A DNA stretch of 64,000 nucleotides from Thermaerobacter marianensis DSM 12885 (GTDB lineage: Bacteria > Bacillota > Sulfobacillia > Thermaerobacterales > Thermaerobacteraceae), in NCBI RefSeq assembly GCF_000184705.1, contig NC_014831.1:434001-498000 (forward strand). Direction: 5' to 3'. Shown here piece by piece: positions 59,427-64,000 of the stretch. The notes beneath the pieces were generated by a model, which was not told where the DNA came from, did no database searches, and saw nothing but the letters and a program-made list of their open reading frames with translations. Positions within the stretch are counted from its first letter, which is position 1. Each line of letters opens with the position of its first letter. A program made the position numbers and the translations under genes.

Positions 59427-60812
59427 ATGCTCGAGGCGGTACGGATCCGTCCCTGTTCCGCAACCGGCCTCCTGGTCGGGCCGGATGCCCAGGCGACCAT
59501 CGGGATCCGCGGGCGCCGTCATGTCACGCTGTGCCACGGCAACTGCCGGGAGGTGGTCGGGGCCTGGCGGGACCCGGCGGTGCCGCCCGGGGAGATCTGG
59601 CTGCCGCGCGGCGTGGTGGATCGGCTGCTGGCGGTGCCCGGCATCCCCTACGACGTGCGCTGGGACGGGCGGGAACTCCGGCTGGGCCCCGTGGTCGCCG
59701 TGATCGTGCCGCAACGATCCCTGGCGCCATCGCCGGACCGGTGGGCCGATTGGGCGGCGGCCTACGACCGGGTGCGCGGCCTCTTGTTCGTCACCGATCG
59801 CGCCCACCTGGACCTGGAGCGAGGCCGGGCCAGCGGCTACTACCTGCGGCCGGACCCCCGGGGCGGGCAATGGCAGTGGGGCCGGTTCCCCCTGCCCGAG
59901 GCGGCGTACCGGCGCGCCGCATTGCCCGCCGCCTTGTACGAGCAGCTGCCGCAGCGGGGCACGCGCCTGTTCGACACCGAGTGCGCGGACAAGTGGACCG
60001 TCTACCGGTGGCTGTCCGCCCGGCCCGCCGTGGCGCCTTACCTGCCGTGGACGGTTCCCGTGGAGCGGTTGGAGGACCTGCCTGCGCTGGTGCGCTGCCG
60101 CGGGCGCCTGATGCTCAAGCGCCGGGAAGGATGCCGGGGGCGCGGGCTGCTGGCCGTCTGGGGCGACGGCAGCGCGGGGTTTTGGGTCCAGCGCCGGGAC
60201 GAACCCGCACCCCGGCACGTCCCCGGCGACCGGGAGCTGATCGCCTGCCTGCGCCGCGAGTTCGGTCCCCACCGCTACCTGGCCCAGCAGGCGGTGGACC
60301 TGCCGGAGCGGGCCGGGCGGCGGATGGACCTTCGCGTCATCATGCAACGCGACGCCCGGGGAGCGTGGCGGTGCACCGGCGGGGCGGCCCGCTTCGGCAA
60401 GCCCGGCCACATCGCCAGCAACTTCGTCTGGGAAGGGGGCTTCGGCTGCGCGCCGGACCGTGGCCTGCGCCTCGCCTTGGGCCTCGACGCCCGGGCGGCC
60501 CGCAGGCTCTGGGACGGCGTGCGGGAAGCCGCCCTGCGCGTCTGCCAGGCGCTGGATGCCTACGGCGAGTTCGGCGACCTCGGCCTGGACATGGCCGTCG
60601 ATCGCGCAGGGTGCATCTGGCTGCTCGAGGTGAACTGCGGCCTGCAGGTCCACCGGCTGGCAGCATTCGACGGCGGCGCCGAGGCCGTCCGGCGCGTGCG
60701 GCAGACCCCCCTGCTCTATGCCCGCCACCTGGCCGGGTGGCCTGCGGTCGAGCCGCGAGCGCCCTCGTTCCTCCGCAGCCGAGCGGCAGGGGCGGGCGCC
60801 GTCCGGCCGTGA
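59427..60812 (+). CDS. YheC/YheD-family ATP-grasp protein, array member E
   Basis: A 461-residue, more divergent ATP-grasp protein on the plus strand, 156 bases after the aminomutase gene. The N-domain has LRLGPVVAVIVPQRSLAP. Later come FPLPEAAYRRAALP and TECADKWTVYRWLS, the Lys loop LMLKRREGCRGRG near 230, YLAQQAVDLPERAGRRMDLRVIMQRD with the ATP-site Arg near 300 and the metal segment WLLEVNCGLQ near 395. Ligands look intact. The ATG at 59427 follows AGGAGGGAGGCGAC. It may be cotranscribed with the aminomutase gene, which ties that enzyme to the ATP-grasp set. Confidence 0.86.
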   Translation: MLEAVRIRPCSATGLLVGPDAQATIGIRGRRHVTLCHGNCREVVGAWRDPAVPPGEIWLPRGVVDRLLAVPGIPYDVRWDGRELRLGPVVAVIVPQRSLAPSPDRWADWAAAYDRVRGLLFVTDRAHLDLERGRASGYYLRPDPRGGQWQWGRFPLPEAAYRRAALPAALYEQLPQRGTRLFDTECADKWTVYRWLSARPAVAPYLPWTVPVERLEDLPALVRCRGRLMLKRREGCRGRGLLAVWGDGSAGFWVQRRDEPAPRHVPGDRELIACLRREFGPHRYLAQQAVDLPERAGRRMDLRVIMQRDARGAWRCTGGAARFGKPGHIASNFVWEGGFGCAPDRGLRLALGLDARAARRLWDGVREAALRVCQALDAYGEFGDLGLDMAVDRAGCIWLLEVNCGLQVHRLAAFDGGAEAVRRVRQTPLLYARHLAGWPAVEPRAPSFLRSRAAGAGAVRP

Positions 60813-60819
60813 CCCGAGA

Positions 60820-60828
60820 TGATACAAT
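60820..60828 (+). promoter_or_regulatory. extended -10 promoter of polA
   Basis: TGATACAAT is a TGn extension plus TACAAT. Start near 60835, about 95 bases before the TTG. No clear -35. Confidence 0.6.
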
Positions 60829-60930
60829 GGGTGGCGAAATGCGTGCGGATCGCAGCCCAGGCAGGCAGGGCGGCCAAGGCGGCGCGCCCTGGCCGGCGGT
60901 CCGGCCGATCCCGGAGGTGGCCCCTCGGCC

Positions 60931-63900
60931 TTGTGCCCATCCAGCGCTCGCCCCGACACCAAGCTCGTCCTGATCGACGGACACAGCCTGATGTATCGGG
61001 CGTTTTTCGCCCTGCCCCCGCTGGCGACGGCGGACGGCGTGCCCACCAATGCCGTGTACGGGTTCCTCACCATGCTGCTGCGCCTGCTCGAGGAGGTGGC
61101 GCCGCAGTACATCGGCGTCGCCTTCGACCGCGGCCTGCCGGCCTTCCGGGTCGAGCGCTTCCCGGCGTACAAGGGGCATCGGCCCGAGCAACCGGACGAG
61201 TTGCGGCCGCAGTTCCCCCTGGTCAAGGACGTCCTGGCCGCCATGGGCGTGGCCACCGTCGAGCACGAGGGCTTCGAAGCCGACGATCTGCTGGGCACGC
61301 TGGCGCACCGTGCCCGGGCGGCCGGCGTCGACCGGGTGTTGCTGGTGACCGGTGACCGGGACGTGCTGCAGCTTGTCGGCGATGGGGTCGAGGTGTTGCT
61401 GACCCGCAAGGGCATCAGCGATCTGCAGCGGTACGACGAGGCGCGCATCCGCGAGGAAATGGGCATCGCCCCGGCCCAGTTCCTCGACGTCAAGGCCCTG
61501 ATGGGCGACCCCTCCGACAACATCCCGGGGGTGCCGGGCATCGGCGAGAAGACCGCTCTCAAGCTGATCCAGCAGTTCGGCGACTTGGAGACGGTGCTGG
61601 CCCGGCCGGAGGCCGCGGGCGGCAAGAAGCTGCCCGGCCTGCTGCGCCAGTATGCCGACCAGGCGCGGCTGAGCCGGGAGCTTGCCCGGATCCGGACCGA
61701 CGCCCCCGTCGAGTTCGACCCCGAGCGGTTTGCCCGCCGGCCGCCCGACCCGGCGGTGCTGCGGCCTCTGCTGCTACGCCTCGAGTTCCGCAGCCTGGTG
61801 GACCGGCTGGGGCTGCAGGCCGGGCGATCCACGGCGGGCACCCGTGCCTCCGGGGAGACGGGCCCAGGGGACGGGCAGGACCCGAACCGAGAGGGCCAGG
61901 CCGTGGAACGCGGCGAGCGCCACCGCCGCCCGGCTGCCCCGGCGCCGCCGGTCCCTGCGCCGGAGGCGGCCGAGGCCGCCGGCGCCGGAGCCGAGCCCGA
62001 GTGGCCTCCGGTGGACACGTTGCCGGACCCGGCAGCCGTAGCCAGGTGGCTCGAGGAGCGGGTCGCTGGCCCGCAAGGGGGGGCGGTCGCCACGCGGGAG
62101 GGGCCACCGGCCGACGCGGTCCGCGGGTCGCGGCAGGGCGCGGGCGCGGGGCAGCCCGAAGCGCCGCCGGCTGAGGACGGGCCGGCGGGCGAGCCCGTCA
62201 CCGTGGTCGCGGTGCTCGCCCCGGCGCCGTCGGGACCGCCGTCCCGGGCGGAGGCGGGTGACGACCCACCGACTTCCGCGACGTCAGGGGCGGCCGGCGG
62301 CGGGCCCCAATTGGGTGGCATCGGGCTGGCGGCGGCCGGTCGGGCGGCGGCCTGGGTGGCCGCCGGCGCGACCGGTGGGGGCGGCGCCACGCCGGGCCCG
62401 GACCAGTCGGCCGGTGCGGACCACCGGACCCTGGCGGCAGCCCTGCTGCGCCGGTCGCTGGCCGGGTTCGACCTCAAGCCGCTGTACCGGTGGCTGCTGC
62501 GGTCGCAGGAGGCGGAGGCCGGCCGCCCGCGGTCGCCGGCGGAGTCTGCCGGCCGAGGGCCCGGCGACGCCGGGGCCGGCGGGGAGGCGGGCGCGGCGCC
62601 GGCAGCCGGGGGCGCGGCCCTGCGTCCGGCACCGCGGGCAACGGTGCTCCCGGCGCCCGCCTCCGACCTCAAGCTGGCGGCGTACCTGCTGGACCCCGTC
62701 CGCAACCGGTACTACCTGGTGGACGTGGCGCGCCAGTTCTTCGGATGGGAGCTGGAGGAGGGCCCTGCCGACCGTCCCGACGATCCCGCCTGCCGCACGA
62801 CGCAGCTGCTCGGGCGCGACGCCGCCCTGTGCGCCCGGCTGCGGCCCGCGGTGGAGGCGGAGCTGGCCGCCCGGGGTCTGGAGCGGGTCTACCGGGAGAT
62901 CGAGCTGCCCCTGGTGCCCGTGCTGGCCGCCATGGAGGAGGCCGGCATCGCCGTCGACCGGCGCCAGCTGGAGGAGCTGGGCCGGCTCTTCACCCGGCGC
63001 AGCCAGGAGCTGGCGGAGCAGATCTACCAGCTGGCGGGGGAGACGTTCAACATCAACTCCACCCAGCAGCTGGGGCAGATCCTCTTCGAGCGGCTGGGCC
63101 TGCCCGTGGTGAAGAAGACCAAGACGGGCTATTCCACCGACGCGGAGGTGCTGGAGACCCTGGCGGCCCGGCACCCCATCGCCGAGCTGGTGCTGGAGTA
63201 CCGGTCCCTGGTCAAGCTCCAGGGCACCTACGTGGACGGCCTGGCCGAGCACATCGGCCCCGACGGCCGGGTGCACACCACCTTCCAGCAGACGGTGGCC
63301 GCCACGGGCCGGCTGTCCAGCACCCAGCCCAACCTGCAGAACATCCCCATCCGGGACGAACCCGGCCGCTCCCTGCGCCGCGCCTTCGTCGCGCCGCCGG
63401 GGCACCGGCTGGTGGCCGCCGACTACTCCCAGATCGAGCTGCGGGTCCTGGCGCACTACAGCGGCGACGAGGGGCTGCTGGAGGCCTTCGCCCGCGGCCA
63501 GGACGTCCACGCCCGGACCGCCAGCGAGATCTTCGGCGTGCCCCTGGAGCAGGTGACGCCCGAACAGCGCCGGGTGGCCAAAGCGGTGAACTTCGGCCTG
63601 GCGTACGGGCAGACGGACTACGGCCTGGCCCGCGCCCTGCGCATCGACCGGGCCGACGCCCGCCGCTTCATGGACCGCTACTTCGAGCGCTACCCCGGCG
63701 TGAAGCGGTACATGGAAGAGACCATCCGCCGCGCCCGCCAGCACGGCGAGGTGACCACCCTGCTGGGGCGGCGGCGGCCCGTGCCCGAGATCCGCCACCG
63801 GGTGTACCACATCCGGCAGAACGCGGAGCGGGTGGCCATCAACACGCCCATCCAGGGGACGGCCGCCGACATCATGAAGCTGGCCATGATCCGGGTCTAC

Positions 63901-64000
63901 CGCGCCCTGGCGGGCGAAGGGCTCCGGGCCCGCATCGTCCTGCAGGTCCACGACGAGCTGCTGGTGGAGGCGCCGGAGGACGAGGTGCCGGCGGTGGCCG
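60931..64000 (+). CDS. polA: DNA polymerase I (3'-truncated by the window)
   Basis: Replication and repair polymerase. The N-terminal 5' nuclease (residues about 10-290) shows LIDGHSLMYRAFFALP, GFEADDLLGTLA, VTGDRDVLQL and DNIPGVPGIGEKTA. The middle (about 290-580) is Ala/Gly/Pro-rich with only traces of a 3'-5' exonuclease (FDLKPLYRWLL, SDLKLAAYLLDPVRNRYYLVD) and no clear catalytic Asp/Glu set. The polymerase domain has motif A DYSQIELRVLAH, motif B RRVAKAVNFGLAYG and motif C LQVHDELL. The TTG at 60931 follows GGAGGTGG by ten bases. The frame is open at the window end; only the last residues are missing. Confidence 0.93.
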   Translation, partial: MCPSSARPDTKLVLIDGHSLMYRAFFALPPLATADGVPTNAVYGFLTMLLRLLEEVAPQYIGVAFDRGLPAFRVERFPAYKGHRPEQPDELRPQFPLVKDVLAAMGVATVEHEGFEADDLLGTLAHRARAAGVDRVLLVTGDRDVLQLVGDGVEVLLTRKGISDLQRYDEARIREEMGIAPAQFLDVKALMGDPSDNIPGVPGIGEKTALKLIQQFGDLETVLARPEAAGGKKLPGLLRQYADQARLSRELARIRTDAPVEFDPERFARRPPDPAVLRPLLLRLEFRSLVDRLGLQAGRSTAGTRASGETGPGDGQDPNREGQAVERGERHRRPAAPAPPVPAPEAAEAAGAGAEPEWPPVDTLPDPAAVARWLEERVAGPQGGAVATREGPPADAVRGSRQGAGAGQPEAPPAEDGPAGEPVTVVAVLAPAPSGPPSRAEAGDDPPTSATSGAAGGGPQLGGIGLAAAGRAAAWVAAGATGGGGATPGPDQSAGADHRTLAAALLRRSLAGFDLKPLYRWLLRSQEAEAGRPRSPAESAGRGPGDAGAGGEAGAAPAAGGAALRPAPRATVLPAPASDLKLAAYLLDPVRNRYYLVDVARQFFGWELEEGPADRPDDPACRTTQLLGRDAALCARLRPAVEAELAARGLERVYREIELPLVPVLAAMEEAGIAVDRRQLEELGRLFTRRSQELAEQIYQLAGETFNINSTQQLGQILFERLGLPVVKKTKTGYSTDAEVLETLAARHPIAELVLEYRSLVKLQGTYVDGLAEHIGPDGRVHTTFQQTVAATGRLSSTQPNLQNIPIRDEPGRSLRRAFVAPPGHRLVAADYSQIELRVLAHYSGDEGLLEAFARGQDVHARTASEIFGVPLEQVTPEQRRVAKAVNFGLAYGQTDYGLARALRIDRADARRFMDRYFERYPGVKRYMEETIRRARQHGEVTTLLGRRRPVPEIRHRVYHIRQNAERVAINTPIQGTAADIMKLAMIRVYRALAGEGLRARIVLQVHDELLVEAPEDEVPAVA

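Noticed and set aside
58116-62705. A 1529-codon open frame on the minus strand across the aminomutase, ATP-grasp and polA genes
   Set aside because: Its translation is Arg/Pro/Ala-rich with no motif, and it is antisense to three clear genes; long shadow frames are expected at this GC content.

Overview
The window is about 64 kb of very GC-rich DNA, with GC-poor bases confined to short promoter islands. It reads as a chromosomal segment of an endospore-forming, aerobic, probably thermophilic Firmicute. The evidence is a YhbH-SpoVR-PrkA operon, YheC/YheD spore-coat ATP-grasp proteins, a DUF1657 protein, GGAGG-type ribosome sites with frequent GTG and TTG starts, a PEP-domain pyruvate kinase and a cytochrome c oxidase cluster. 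Gene content and composition resemble Thermaerobacter, but that is inference; no rRNA or marker was available.

Layout. 1-1763: end of panB, then panC (pantothenate). 2226-6583: yhbH-spoVR-prkA behind a possible mother-cell sigma promoter. 6717-7882 (minus): a membrane protein and a DUF1657 protein. 8066-10901: pfkA-pyk. 11101-12204: Mrp Fe-S carrier. 12576-13553: alpha/beta hydrolase. 13861-15081: aspartokinase. 15085-17194 (minus): a glycosyltransferase remnant, a Nudix hydrolase and a two-domain VOC protein. 17426-19255: a long two-domain ThyX-like protein, then tRNA-Leu(CAA), an SPFH membrane protein and a ribbon-helix-helix regulator.

20971-30737 (minus) is a decaying acyl-CoA/fatty-acid cluster: an aminopeptidase stub, SDR dehydrogenase, thiolase, an inserted IS110-family element, a frameshifted acyl-CoA ligase, an intact acyl-CoA ligase, a frameshifted CoA-transferase/racemase and an esterase. 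30908-34169: two zinc alcohol dehydrogenases and a cupin. 34333-36533 (minus): an amidase-like protein with a disordered tail and a small membrane protein. 36794-44788 is the terminal oxidase region: ctaA (plus) converging on ctaB (minus), then ctaC-ctaD, two tandem subunit III genes, ctaF and a small membrane protein. 45074-47910 (minus): a secreted CAP-domain protein and a large unknown protein. 48219-48857: a 20-cysteine protein with a possible sporulation promoter. 48960-49997 (minus): glycosyltransferase. 50263-52283: ECF sigma factor behind a clear ECF promoter, with a zinc-finger/DUF4349 anti-sigma-like partner.

52387-60812 is the most unusual region. Four ATP-grasp (YheC/YheD) genes run leftward as two alternating pairs. 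A KamA-family radical SAM aminomutase gene diverges from them, followed by a fifth ATP-grasp gene. One of the five has lost the residues expected to bind metal and ATP. I infer a spore-coat modification or ligation system, possibly using a beta-amino acid. polA begins at 60931 and runs off the window.

A recurring oddity is the presence of Ala/Gly/Pro-rich insertions inside otherwise conserved enzymes (pyruvate kinase, VOC protein, ThyX, an alcohol dehydrogenase, CtaA, PolA).
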